A stretch of 64,000 nt of DNA, from NCBI RefSeq assembly GCF_003595215.1, contig NZ_QYZP01000002.1, positions 496,001 to 560,000 of the forward strand, in the 5' to 3' direction. Positions 1 through 11,321 of the stretch are shown here, in pieces. This stretch comes from Nesterenkonia natronophila. Its GTDB lineage: Bacteria > Actinomycetota > Actinomycetes > Actinomycetales > Micrococcaceae. The position numbers and the translations under genes are program-made. Positions within the stretch are counted from its first letter, which is position 1. Each line of letters begins with the position of its first letter. A model generated the notes under the pieces. The model was not told the origin of the DNA, did no database searches, and saw nothing but the letters and a program-made list of their open reading frames with translations.

Positions 1-22
1 AAGCCGGTAGCAGCTCCTCGGC

Positions 23-1903
23 ATGAGCGCCGACCTGCAGCACTTGCATTCGCAGATCTCCGATCTGGGCTCCCAGCAGCCCTTCGCGGTGCACTGGCAG
101 ATCCGAACCTTGGGAAGCTCAGCGTCCGGCAGGCGGACCAGCGCAAGCATAGGACAGGGCGAGCACAACCAGCTGGCTTCCTTCAGTACCCGCAAAGTGA
201 GTGTGCTCCTGGCCTGCCTGGCACTGGTGCACCGCGGGGACCTGGACCTGGATCAACGGCTGATCGTCACCGAGGAGATGAAGGACGGCGTCCAGGCCGG
301 GATTATGAGGAACGTCTCCTCAGGCGTGGAACTGAGTTTGGAGGATCACCTGCGGCAGATGATGATCAGCTCCGACAACATCTGCACCCAGCTGGTCTTC
401 GAGGCCATCGCTGAGGTCACCGGTGATGCCCTCCAGTGGGTCAATGACTACTGCTCTTGGGCAGGGATGCTGGCCACCCTGCACCGAGAGATCTTTCCTC
501 GGAGCGGCGATCTGAAATGGCACCACAGCATCGACCACATGACTGTGACTACCCCCGATGACCAAGCTCGGTTGCTGAGCCTGCTGGGGGAGGCCGCAGC
601 GAATCACGGCGTCGCCGATTCCCTCTACCTGAGCCCCAGCCTGTGCCGGTTCGCGGTGGGACTGATGAGACAGATCCACACCCCACTGCTTGGTGCGAAC
701 GCATCCACCCTAAAGTTCGCGGAGAAGAATGGACGGGGTCTGCGCAGTCTCTCCCAAGTCGGGCTGGCGCTGGCCCCCGAGGGAGCGGCAGTTGCTGCAG
801 TGGCTGTCTTCGCTGAACAGATTCCCACCGAACTGCCCTCCGGACGCCCCGGCCGGCTAGCGGCCTACGAGCTCTTCGGCCGCATAGGTCGGGCGGTGGA
901 GCAGTGGCACCTGGAACAGAGCCATCCCTCCCTTGAACCTCGAGTGGACCACACAACTCAGCCCACCCCGGAGGAGTCGCCGGCATTCTGCTGGACCACG
1001 CTCACGCCAGGGACGACGCCCCGGCAGCAGACTAATGCGCCCACCACGCTCCACCCGCTCAGCGGAGTCGGAAAGCTTCTCGCCGCGCTCGCCATTGCGG
1101 GGACCGAGACGGAGGACCCCCATCTGCTGGAGACCCCAGTGATGATCACTGCAGAAGACCGCAGCGCAGCAGCGGTGGGGCCCCTCCGAACCCACACCGG
1201 TGAGCTCACGCTGCGACTGGCTGACGCGATGGCTCTGGTGATCGCCACCTCAGACGCCGCCGCCTCGGTGGCGCTGCGCAGAGCGTTGAAGCACCGGCAG
1301 TATGACCTGGTGGAGGCGGTACGCAGCCTGATCGAAAGTCTTTCGCAGACCGCCCCGATGTTGGAGCAGACGGTGGTCACCGCGGAGGAGGAGGCCCAGG
1401 GGGCAACCGGCGACCTCCTCATAGGGCAGAGCTCGCCCCAGGATCTGGTACGGCTGCTGACCGCGCTTGCCCAAGCAGGGGGACTCACGCTGCCGACCTC
1501 GCCGGATGCCCAGGAAGAGCAAGGTTCAGCTGCCGGGATCAGCCGTACCGCGGCAGAGCGTGTGCTCGGGTGGATGGCTGGGGTGTTTGAACCGACCGGA
1601 TTGGCCTACGGCCTGCCCGGTTATGGTCCCAACAGGGTCCCGCAGTGGAGTGTCTCAGGCTTGGAGCTGCGTTCGTCAGGCTCGGCAGAGGGTTGGAGTT
1701 CGGTGCTTATCACACGCCAACAGGGGGTTGGCCCCGGAGTCGGCGTGACAGTGGCCGCGGCGCATTTTTCAGGCGACACTGGGTCCGCACAGTGTCTCAG
1801 CCAGCGGCCTGCGGAGACACTTGGAGAACTGGGGCTGGCGGCCTACCGAGCACTGCCCGGCGCGGACCGTCTGGCGCGAGACGGGGAGGACTTAGCTGGG
1901 TGA
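23..1903 (+). CDS. Tandem serine beta-lactamase-fold hydrolase
   Basis: 626 aa with two beta-lactamase/transpeptidase-like halves. The first half (about residues 1-300) has all three class A-type motifs: SxxK as S55-T-R-K58, SDN at 117-119, and a KxG box as K235-N-G237. The second half (about 320-626) keeps an SDA triad at 410-412, but its nucleophile region reads SGVGK, which puts one residue too many between Ser and Lys, so it is probably degenerate. No signal peptide or membrane segment is visible, which is unusual for a secreted beta-lactamase; a cytoplasmic or otherwise atypical serine hydrolase is likely. An in-frame stop at 8-10 rules out a start further upstream. Beta-lactam hydrolysis is not shown. 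Confidence 0.75.
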   Translation: MSADLQHLHSQISDLGSQQPFAVHWQIRTLGSSASGRRTSASIGQGEHNQLASFSTRKVSVLLACLALVHRGDLDLDQRLIVTEEMKDGVQAGIMRNVSSGVELSLEDHLRQMMISSDNICTQLVFEAIAEVTGDALQWVNDYCSWAGMLATLHREIFPRSGDLKWHHSIDHMTVTTPDDQARLLSLLGEAAANHGVADSLYLSPSLCRFAVGLMRQIHTPLLGANASTLKFAEKNGRGLRSLSQVGLALAPEGAAVAAVAVFAEQIPTELPSGRPGRLAAYELFGRIGRAVEQWHLEQSHPSLEPRVDHTTQPTPEESPAFCWTTLTPGTTPRQQTNAPTTLHPLSGVGKLLAALAIAGTETEDPHLLETPVMITAEDRSAAAVGPLRTHTGELTLRLADAMALVIATSDAAASVALRRALKHRQYDLVEAVRSLIESLSQTAPMLEQTVVTAEEEAQGATGDLLIGQSSPQDLVRLLTALAQAGGLTLPTSPDAQEEQGSAAGISRTAAERVLGWMAGVFEPTGLAYGLPGYGPNRVPQWSVSGLELRSSGSAEGWSSVLITRQQGVGPGVGVTVAAAHFSGDTGSAQCLSQRPAETLGELGLAAYRALPGADRLARDGEDLAG

Positions 1904-1929
1904 GGGTCACCTCCCAACGGCAAAAAGAG

Positions 1930-2160
1930 TCAGCTGCGTCGACGCCCAATGAGAAAATAGGCGATCGGGCCAATGAAATTGACCGCGATAATCACGGCCC
2001 ACATTCCTTTCCTGCCGTTAACTTGACTCGCGGGTCGCGCGGCGAGGTCAGCCCAGGCCGAGACTGCCAGCGACAGCTGGATCGAGGCAAGCACCATCGT
2101 CCCTGCCTGCTTGCTGGGGCTTAGGTTGTCCCATTGCTGCTTCAAGTTCTTCTTCGCCAC
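1930..2160 (-). CDS. Small PLDc_N-type membrane protein
   Basis: 76 aa with two hydrophobic segments and an N-terminal soluble stretch. The WDNLSP opening, an Ala/Leu/Trp-rich first helix and the final helix ending in IGPIAYFLIGRRR are typical of the phospholipase D N-terminal (PLDc_N) membrane domain as a stand-alone protein. The chosen start is a GTG preceded by AAAGGTG at good spacing; an ATG 60 nt upstream would add a non-conserved-looking tail. Convergent with the serine hydrolase gene. Function of stand-alone PLDc_N proteins is unknown. Confidence 0.7.
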   Translation of the reverse strand: MAKKNLKQQWDNLSPSKQAGTMVLASIQLSLAVSAWADLAARPASQVNGRKGMWAVIIAVNFIGPIAYFLIGRRRS

Positions 2161-2435
2161 GCAATTCACCTTTCGAAGTGTGCAATGCTGATCGGCTTCT
2201 TGTGCCTCGCCGGTCCGCACGAGGCGGCAGGACTGTTGGACGGCTTACGCGCACACCGTCACAACGAGATACTCAAGTCCTGATCATGGCGTGCTCACAA
2301 AGTAGCAGTCGAGGCCCTGCGAGTTCCAGGGTCCATTGCCAGGGTGCAGAATCGCGCTTGCCCGCCGGCTCCGGTGCAGCTGGCTGAGGGCCCACGGTGC
2401 GTGTGGCAAAATAGGGGCAACTGAATACAGGCCAC

Positions 2436-2640
2436 GTCCCTGATGCGGGAGAGTCCGTGCGGCCACACGTACGGCGCCGAAGGAGCAAGGAATCCCCTCC
2501 GAATCTCTCAGGCCAGTCCACTGATGGACCGCACCGGGGTGGCAACTCTGGAAAGCGGCGGAGGCCCGGTCTCCGCACACCGAAGGTGCAAACCGGTCCG
2601 CCCGGCGAATCTCTCAGGTTTTTCACAGAGCAAGGGGTAC
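2436..2640 (+). promoter_or_regulatory. Tandem glycine riboswitch
   Basis: Two consecutive glycine aptamers lie just upstream of gcvP. The first begins near 2445 with gcgggagag and contains ccgaaggagcaa and gaatctctcagg. The second starts near 2545 (ctctggaaagcgg) and repeats the pattern with ccgaaggtgcaaa and gaatctctcagg at about 2606-2618. The paired GAAGGNGCAA / ATCTCTCAGG elements are the hallmark of this class. In known cases glycine binding turns on the glycine cleavage genes, and the position here fits that. Confidence 0.95.
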
Positions 2641-2678
2641 TGACCTGCTTCGTCACCCCTGCCCGTAAGGTTGAGCCT

Positions 2679-5548
<2,870 letters not shown>

Positions 5549-5549
<1 letters not shown>

Positions 5550-6682
5550 TGACTGATCTGAAGAAGACCGCGCTCACAGCTGAACATGAAGCGTTGGGGG
5601 CCTCCTTCACAAACTTCGGAGGCTGGCACATGCCGCTGAAGTACACCTCTGAGCTGGAGGAGCACCGGGCGGTACGCAGCACAGCTGGCATGTTCGACCT
5701 CTCGCATATGGGGGAGGTGCGGGTGATCGGGGTCGACGCCGCCACCTTCCTGAACACCGCGCTGGTGGGCAATTTGGCCAAGATCGAACCGGGAAAGGCC
5801 AAGTATTCGCTCCTCTGCACCGCGGAGGGTGGCATCATCGATGACCTGATCACCTACCGGATCGGTGCAGACGAATACCTGGTGATCCCCAATGCGAGCA
5901 ACCGGGAGACCGTCGCGGCAGCGCTGACAGACCGGGCTGCCGGTTTCGATGTGGAAGTCTGGGACGAGTCAGAGGGGATCAGCCTGATCGCAGTCCAGGG
6001 CCCCGCCAGTGCGGAGATCTTGTCCTCCATGGTGCGCGCCGACGAGGTCGAACTGGTGGAGAACCTTTCCTACTATGCGCACACCACGGTCACTATCGGC
6101 GGGCAGGAGATTCTGCTGGCGCGTACCGGCTACACCGGAGAGGACGGTTTCGAACTGTACCTGCCTCATGACAAGGCCGGCGCTCTGTGGCGTGCCCTGC
6201 TGGAGGGCGGATCCGACTTTGGGCTCACCCCCTGCGGTCTGGCGTGCCGTGACTCGCTGCGCTTGGAGGCGGGGATGCCGCTCTACGGCAACGAACTGAC
6301 CACCTCGCGAAAACCCCAGGAAGCCGGCCTTCCGGTGGTGGCCTTCTCCAAGGAAGAAGACTTCGTTGGCCGTGCGGCCCTGCAGCAGGCCAAGGCGAAA
6401 GGACTGGGCCGCAGCACCGGCCAACGCCTGGTGGGTCTGAAGGCTGCCGGAAAGCGGGCAGCCCGCAAGGGGCACGTGATCCAGAACCTGGACGGCACAC
6501 CGATTGGCGAAGTCACTTCAGGGGCGCCCAGCCCTACCCTCGGCCACGCCATCGCAATGGGCTATGTGGACGTAGCGTACACAGAGCCGGGGACGGAACT
6601 CCACGTCGACGTACGGGGCAAGCCCATTTCCTTCGAAGTCACTAAGCCGCCCTTCTACAGGAGGCAGACCAGCGGCACCTGA
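5549..6682 (+). CDS. gcvT: Aminomethyltransferase, T-protein
   Basis: 377 aa. Transfers the one-carbon unit from aminomethyl-lipoyl GcvH to tetrahydrofolate, releasing ammonia. Typical family features are the FTNFGGWHMPL opening, MFDLSHMGE, ARTGYTGEDGFELY and the C-terminal IGEVTSGAPSPTLG segment. Coupled to gcvP by a one-base overlap and under the same riboswitch. gcvH and the lipoylation genes are not next to it; the next gene is a convergent acyl-CoA dehydrogenase. Confidence 0.97.
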
Positions 6683-6690
6683 GGCGCTGG

Positions 6691-7938
6691 TCAGGCGAAG
6701 GCGGAGAACCCGGTGAGGTCGCGACCAATGATCAGCGACTGGACTGACTCGGTCCCCTCGTAAGTATGGGCGGATTCAATGTCCGCCATATGCCGAGCGA
6801 CCTTGTTGCTGAGCAGAATGCCGTTGCCGCCGAGCATGTCCCGGGCTACCTGGGCAATCTGCCGGGCCTTGCGGGTGTTGTGCAGCTTAGCCATGGAAGC
6901 CTGTGGTCCGGACAGCTTGCCGGCGGCGTCGAGCTCTGTCACCTGCTTGGCGTGCAGCTGCATGCTGGTCAGCTCAGAAACCATGTAGGCCAGTCGCTCC
7001 TGGACCAGCTGGTGGGCACCAATGGGTTTGGAGAACTGCCGGCGCTGCTTAGCGTAGTTCAATGCAGCCTCCACGCAGGCGGCAGCATGACCAACTGCAG
7101 ACCAAGCGACACCCAGCCGGGTGGCGAAGAGGACGGTGGCGGCATCCTTGAACGTCTTGGACAGCGGTAGAACCGCATCGGCGGGGAGTTCGACGTCCTC
7201 ATACTGGATCAGCGCCTGGTGAATGGCGCGCAGTGAGGCCTTGTGCTCAACGACCTCCGCCCGGTACCCGGGAGTCTCCTGCGGCACAAGGAAACAACGC
7301 ACATTGCCATCATGCTCGCCGCCAACTACACGGGCCCAGGTGAGTGTGATTCCACCGGAGGCTCCGTTGCCGATCCACTTCTTCGCTCCGTTGAGCACGT
7401 ACCGGCCGGTGTCCTCATCGCCTTGGAGCTCGGCAGTAGTTTCCAATGACACTGAGTCGGAGCCGTGAGTTGGCTCAGTCAGCGCAAAGGCCCCCAGGGT
7501 TTCGCAGGAGACCATATTGGCCAGGTGCTCGTCCTTCTGAGCGGCAGAGCCGAACAGTGCCAGTGTGCGCACTGCCAGGCCCCCTTGGACAGCCAGGGCA
7601 GTGCTGAGAGACCCGTCGATGCGGGACGTTTCCATGTTCACCAATCCGGCCGACATGGGGGAAAGAGTCTCCATGCCGAGCTCAGAAACGTCGACTCCGT
7701 CGGTGAAGAGACCCATACTGCCCGCCTTGCGCACCAGATCTACCGGGTACTCAGCTTTTTCCCAGTGCTCCGTCATGCGTGGCTCGAGTCCTTCACCGAA
7801 CCTGCGGGCGGCGGCCCACCACTGCTTGTCAGTCTCGGGAATGTCTGCAAAGACACCGTAGTAATCCAGGTCAAGGGGGGTGGCGACGTCGTACGGGGGG
7901 TCAACCAACGGGTCCGGCTCATGTGTCATACGGCACAT
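6691..7938 (-). CDS. Acyl-CoA dehydrogenase, glutaryl-CoA dehydrogenase-like
   Basis: 415 aa FAD-dependent acyl-CoA dehydrogenase. The ALTEPTHGSDS flavin/substrate loop, KKWIGNG, and the catalytic-base region TYEGTESVQSLIIGRDLTG are visible. The YEGT glutamate and the IGR-LTG tail are closest to glutaryl-CoA dehydrogenases, which oxidise and decarboxylate glutaryl-CoA in lysine/tryptophan breakdown. The assignment within the family is by motif only; another short-chain acyl-CoA substrate is possible. A second ATG lies three codons downstream (7929). No clear ribosome binding site is seen. Convergent with gcvT. Confidence 0.88.
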   Translation of the reverse strand: MCRMTHEPDPLVDPPYDVATPLDLDYYGVFADIPETDKQWWAAARRFGEGLEPRMTEHWEKAEYPVDLVRKAGSMGLFTDGVDVSELGMETLSPMSAGLVNMETSRIDGSLSTALAVQGGLAVRTLALFGSAAQKDEHLANMVSCETLGAFALTEPTHGSDSVSLETTAELQGDEDTGRYVLNGAKKWIGNGASGGITLTWARVVGGEHDGNVRCFLVPQETPGYRAEVVEHKASLRAIHQALIQYEDVELPADAVLPLSKTFKDAATVLFATRLGVAWSAVGHAAACVEAALNYAKQRRQFSKPIGAHQLVQERLAYMVSELTSMQLHAKQVTELDAAGKLSGPQASMAKLHNTRKARQIAQVARDMLGGNGILLSNKVARHMADIESAHTYEGTESVQSLIIGRDLTGFSAFA

Positions 7939-7967
7939 GTTACCGGATAGTCACAAACGTGCGGGAA

Positions 7968-8699
7968 TCAGCTCAGCGAAGGCTCCACTAGACCCAGCTC
8001 CACACCACGAATGAGCAGCTGAACCCGATCCCGCACATCCAGGCGTTGCATAATGCGGCCCATGTAGACCTTCACTGTGGCTTCTGAGACCAACATCTTC
8101 TCAGCGATCTCAGCGTTGGAACACCCGGTAGCGAGCAGCTGGAGGCCTTCGAGTTCGCGGGCGGGTATGTGTGGGGCTTCTGGGAACCGGAGGAGTGCGG
8201 TCTCCACCTGGGATGGCTCATTCTTCACTGAAAGCATCAGCTGCCGCGCCACTGTGGGGGAGAAGGCCGCAACGCCCTCATGCACTTCACGAATGGCCTC
8301 GATGATCTGCTCCGGTTCCGAATCCTTGAGGAAGTACCCTCCAGCGCCGGCGCGCAGGGCCGGGATCACATACAGCTCCGTGGAGAATGTGGTCACGGCC
8401 AACACTGCGACGTCAGGGTATCTCTGCCGGATGAGACGAGTTGCCTCAATGCCGCCCATCACAGGCATGTGCAGATCCATCAGCACAATGTCTGGGTGAA
8501 GTTCACCCGCCATCTGCACAGCCGTCTCGCCGTCACGGGCTTGTCCCACGCACTGCATACCTGGGGCAGAATCCACGTAGGTGCGCAGAGCTGTGGCCAT
8601 CATGGGGTGATCGTCACAGATCAGGACCCGCACAGTCCCCGGCTGGACTGGTGCCGCGCCCGAAGAAACAGTGTCAGAGTGTTCATCGGGATTGGGCAT
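7968..8699 (-). CDS. NarL/LuxR-type response regulator
   Basis: 243 aa. A receiver domain (about 22-140) carries the acidic pair DD at 29-30, the phospho-acceptor D75 in IVLMDLHMP and the conserved lysine in GYFLKDS. The C-terminal LuxR helix-turn-helix spans about 178-232 (CSNAEIAEKMLVSEATVKVYMGRI in part). It is transcribed divergently from a matching histidine kinase 92 bp away, so the two are a probable cognate pair. The -10-like TAACAT at 8711-8706 ends six bases before the ATG, suggesting a leaderless transcript. Confidence 0.93.
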   Translation of the reverse strand: MPNPDEHSDTVSSGAAPVQPGTVRVLICDDHPMMATALRTYVDSAPGMQCVGQARDGETAVQMAGELHPDIVLMDLHMPVMGGIEATRLIRQRYPDVAVLAVTTFSTELYVIPALRAGAGGYFLKDSEPEQIIEAIREVHEGVAAFSPTVARQLMLSVKNEPSQVETALLRFPEAPHIPARELEGLQLLATGCSNAEIAEKMLVSEATVKVYMGRIMQRLDVRDRVQLLIRGVELGLVEPSLS

Positions 8700-8791
8700 G
8701 GTGCCATGTTATGCCACCGAACCTAATGGGTCTGAGCGTTCACTGACCAGCGCCGGGAAGCCTGTGGTGGAAAGTCTCTAGACTGGCCTGC
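8700..8791. promoter_or_regulatory. Divergent promoter region of the two-component pair
   Basis: The 92-bp space between regulator and kinase holds a -10-like TAACAT (minus strand, 8711-8706) six bases before the regulator ATG and a -10-like TAGACT (plus strand, 8779-8784) seven bases before the kinase ATG. Both would give leaderless or nearly leaderless mRNAs. No convincing -35 boxes are seen. Confidence 0.5.
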
Positions 8792-10012
8792 ATGTCACCA
8801 CCAATTAAGGGCTCGGTCCAGACCATTGCCGAAGAATTCGAAGCCGGCGGTTACTGGTCCAGCAGATCCCTCGACAGATGGCTGCTGGTGGTGGTCACAC
8901 TGGGATTTGGGCTCGCCTTTGGGGTGGATGTCCTCTACGAGGTGTTCGTCAGTGACGAGTTCTCCGCATCGTTGGCCATCGCCGGCCTCATCGCCGTCGG
9001 TTGCGTGATTCTTCTGTGGGCTAGCGTCACTGTGGGGGTCACCGCAGGGGTGATAATCCTGATTCTGGGGCTGTTCACCAACGGCGGTGGTTATTCAGTG
9101 CTCTTAGCGCTTCTGCTGACGGGACTGGCGGCGCTGACGACCACAAAACGATTCCGACGCGGCACCATTGCCGCCATGCTGGTCTGGGGAGTGGCCTACT
9201 CCGCGACACTCGAGGATCTGGCACTCGCCGGTCTCACTCTTGTGGGGGTAACCGGTGGGCTCCTTGTGGCCTATGGCATAGGATCCTCATTCCGCCGCGC
9301 CACGAACGAGCGCCTGCAATCTGCACGTGATCTGACTTCGGCGGAGGAACGCCATGAATCGGCCAAGGCTGCGGAAAGACGTTCGATCGCCCGTGATCTG
9401 CACGACATCGTGGCACACGACATCACCATCATTGCGATGCAGTCCCGTGCGGCGCAGATGAAGGACACGGAGAGTGCGTACCGGGAGGCGGTCAAGGTCA
9501 TTAGCGATTCCTCTCGTATGGCGCTCAATGACCTGCGCAGGGTTCTGGCGGTCCTTCAGGACGAGAACCTCGTTGATGCTGAAGACGCAGGGGGGCGGTT
9601 GGCCTCGGCCAGTGCACTCGATGTCCGGCTGGGTCTGGAGGTGTTCGCTGAACAGTTGGAGAGTCTCGGGATGACGGTCCACCGGCGGATCGAGGGGGAT
9701 CTTGGTTCGCTCTCGCGGTCTGTCAGTTCGGCTCTGTACCGCATGCTGCAGGAGTGCACCACGAACGTGGCGAAGTTTGCCGGGCGCGGGGCCGAGTGTT
9801 GGATCGAGGTTGAGGTCGGCGATGAGAATGTCAGTATGTCTGTCAAGAACACTGTTCGGAGCTCTGAGGCCAGCGGGCCCGGCTTGGAAGCCTCCAGAGC
9901 CGGGCTGGTGGGCGTCCAGGACCGCGCTGCAGCCTTCGGCGGTGTCACCGAGACCGGGTACGACGACGCAGGGCGCTGGCAGGTCAGTGTGACGGGCATG
10001 AAGAAGTCGTGA
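8792..10012 (+). CDS. Sensor histidine kinase, NarL-partner (HisKA_3) type
   Basis: 406 aa. Four to five membrane helices occupy about residues 30-165, followed by a dimerisation/phosphoacceptor helix with RSIARDLHDIVAHD, where H204 is the likely phosphorylated histidine. The C-terminal ATPase domain is shown by the N-box LQECTTNVAKFA and the G-box around GLVGVQDRAAAFGG. No periplasmic sensory domain of any size is present, so the stimulus may be sensed in the membrane. Paired with the divergent regulator at 7968-8699. Confidence 0.92.
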   Translation: MSPPIKGSVQTIAEEFEAGGYWSSRSLDRWLLVVVTLGFGLAFGVDVLYEVFVSDEFSASLAIAGLIAVGCVILLWASVTVGVTAGVIILILGLFTNGGGYSVLLALLLTGLAALTTTKRFRRGTIAAMLVWGVAYSATLEDLALAGLTLVGVTGGLLVAYGIGSSFRRATNERLQSARDLTSAEERHESAKAAERRSIARDLHDIVAHDITIIAMQSRAAQMKDTESAYREAVKVISDSSRMALNDLRRVLAVLQDENLVDAEDAGGRLASASALDVRLGLEVFAEQLESLGMTVHRRIEGDLGSLSRSVSSALYRMLQECTTNVAKFAGRGAECWIEVEVGDENVSMSVKNTVRSSEASGPGLEASRAGLVGVQDRAAAFGGVTETGYDDAGRWQVSVTGMKKS

Positions 10013-10089
10013 ATGCCCGGTCCGCATCTCTAGACGAAAGTAGACTAGTCACCAAGGGCTTCCGCACACCACAATCTATGGGTGCGGTG

Positions 10090-10135
10090 CACTCCAGGTG
10101 CGCCCACATCAGGTGGGATTCGAGCACCTGGAGTG
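10090..10135. repeat. Nested inverted repeat downstream of the kinase gene
   Basis: A perfect 12-bp inverted repeat, CACTCCAGGTGC at 10090-10101 and its complement at 10124-10135, encloses a smaller repeat (CCCAC...GTGGG). It lies 77 bp past the kinase stop. There is no T-run, so a terminator or mRNA-stabilising hairpin is possible but unproven. Confidence 0.6.
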
Positions 10136-10173
10136 GTGGTGCAACGGCTCCAGAACCGGCTCATCCGACCTGT

Positions 10174-10206
10174 GGCTCGGGCGGTGAGAACGGCACCGCC
10201 CGAGCC
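10174..10206 (-). terminator. Strong hairpin terminator
   Basis: A perfect 13-bp stem (GGCTCGGGCGGTG and its complement) with a 7-nt loop lies five bases beyond the stop of the membrane protein gene on the minus strand. It lacks a U-tract but is the strongest hairpin in the interval; it could also stop kinase transcripts coming the other way. Confidence 0.7.
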
Positions 10207-10211
10207 CTCAA

Positions 10212-10694
10212 TCACTCGGAAGTCTGCTCCGCAGGTGGTTCCACACTGGCAAGTGATTGGGCGATCCATCGACCGAGCCCCAGCAGCACGCCAGCCGGGA
10301 AGCCAACAATTGGGATCAGCATAGGGACCAGTCCGCCCGCACCGGCGAAGAGGACCACCGGACCGTAGAGCAGGCCCACCAGTACATAGCCCAGCACATG
10401 CGCTACGGGGTTCAGGTGGTGGCGAAGGAGCCAATTGACCAGCAGGGTACCCGGGATGCCCACAACCACCGCAGCAGCAGCGAGGAGCGGAATGAGCGGG
10501 GTGAGGTATCCCTCACCATCCAGACCGGGTAGGAAAGAGAGGCCCAGCAGGATCGCGCCCATCAGTGCGGTGGGAATAAGCCACGATACGGTCCACCCCA
10601 CGGCGCCCAACCGGAGTCGGGGGCGGGATGCTCCTGCAGCGTAGCCGCTCCTGCGGCGCCTTCCGGCGGCTTTTTCCGGAGCCGGTGTGGTCAT
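10212..10694 (-). CDS. Small integral membrane protein, unknown function
   Basis: 160 aa. After a basic N-terminal stretch (RRRRSGYAAG region) there are four or five hydrophobic helices and a short acidic C-terminus. No family is recognised. The ATG at 10694 is chosen because GAGGA sits seven bases upstream; a longer frame reaching 10826 would overlap the end of the neighbouring NUDIX gene and adds a non-hydrophobic, atypical tail. Probably co-transcribed with the NUDIX gene (55-bp gap). Confidence 0.65.
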   Translation of the reverse strand: MTTPAPEKAAGRRRRSGYAAGASRPRLRLGAVGWTVSWLIPTALMGAILLGLSFLPGLDGEGYLTPLIPLLAAAAVVVGIPGTLLVNWLLRHHLNPVAHVLGYVLVGLLYGPVVLFAGAGGLVPMLIPIVGFPAGVLLGLGRWIAQSLASVEPPAEQTSE

Positions 10695-10749
10695 AGCGTG
10701 TCCTCGCTTTCCCCGGGCGGTGGCGGTGGGGTGGTTGCTTGGGCGCAGT

Positions 10750-11289
10750 TCACGGGGTGTGGCCCACATGGGCCAGAGCTTGCCGGATGAGCTTCTCCCG
10801 CCCGCCGATGAATTCCGCCTGTACATCGGAGCTCATCGCCTGTTCAGGGGTGAGCCAGGACAGCTCGAGGGCGTCCTCGCGAGCTGAGCACTCACCGTTG
10901 ACGGGAACGATGTACGCCATCGATACCGCGTGCTGACGGTCATCCACCAGGCCCGTTTCGGAGGGATAGGGGAAGTACTCAGCGACGGTCAGCGGTGTGG
11001 GGGACACCGGCAGCTGGGGTCTGGCCATGGGGCCGAGATCCTTCCCGATATGCCTGATTAGTGCGGCCCGGAGGGTCTCACGGTAGAGCACCCTCCCGGA
11101 GACAACCGTTCTGTAGACCCGGCCGTCGTCGTCTGCGGTGTAGAGCAGGCCGACCTCGGTGACGTAGCCCAATGAGTCGAGCCGGACGGGGATGGCCTCA
11201 ACGTAGACCATAGGGAGGCGGCGTCGAGCCTCGTAGAGGTCCTCTTCATTGAGCCAGCCAGGGTGCGGGTCGGGAGTGCGGACAGACAT
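10750..11289 (-). CDS. NUDIX hydrolase (DUF4916-type)
   Basis: 179 aa. The opening PGWLNEEDL, RLPMVYVEAIPVR and GYVTEVGLLY are characteristic of the actinobacterial DUF4916 group within the NUDIX superfamily. A classical NUDIX box (GX5EX7REUXEEXGU) is not evident, so catalysis may be altered. Substrate unknown. It ends 55 bp before the small membrane protein and follows the large membrane protein gene by 32 bp, all on the same strand. Confidence 0.75.
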   Translation of the reverse strand: MSVRTPDPHPGWLNEEDLYEARRRLPMVYVEAIPVRLDSLGYVTEVGLLYTADDDGRVYRTVVSGRVLYRETLRAALIRHIGKDLGPMARPQLPVSPTPLTVAEYFPYPSETGLVDDRQHAVSMAYIVPVNGECSAREDALELSWLTPEQAMSSDVQAEFIGGREKLIRQALAHVGHTP

Positions 11290-11321
11290 GGGACTATGTT
11301 CTCACGAGCTCGCCGGGGTGA

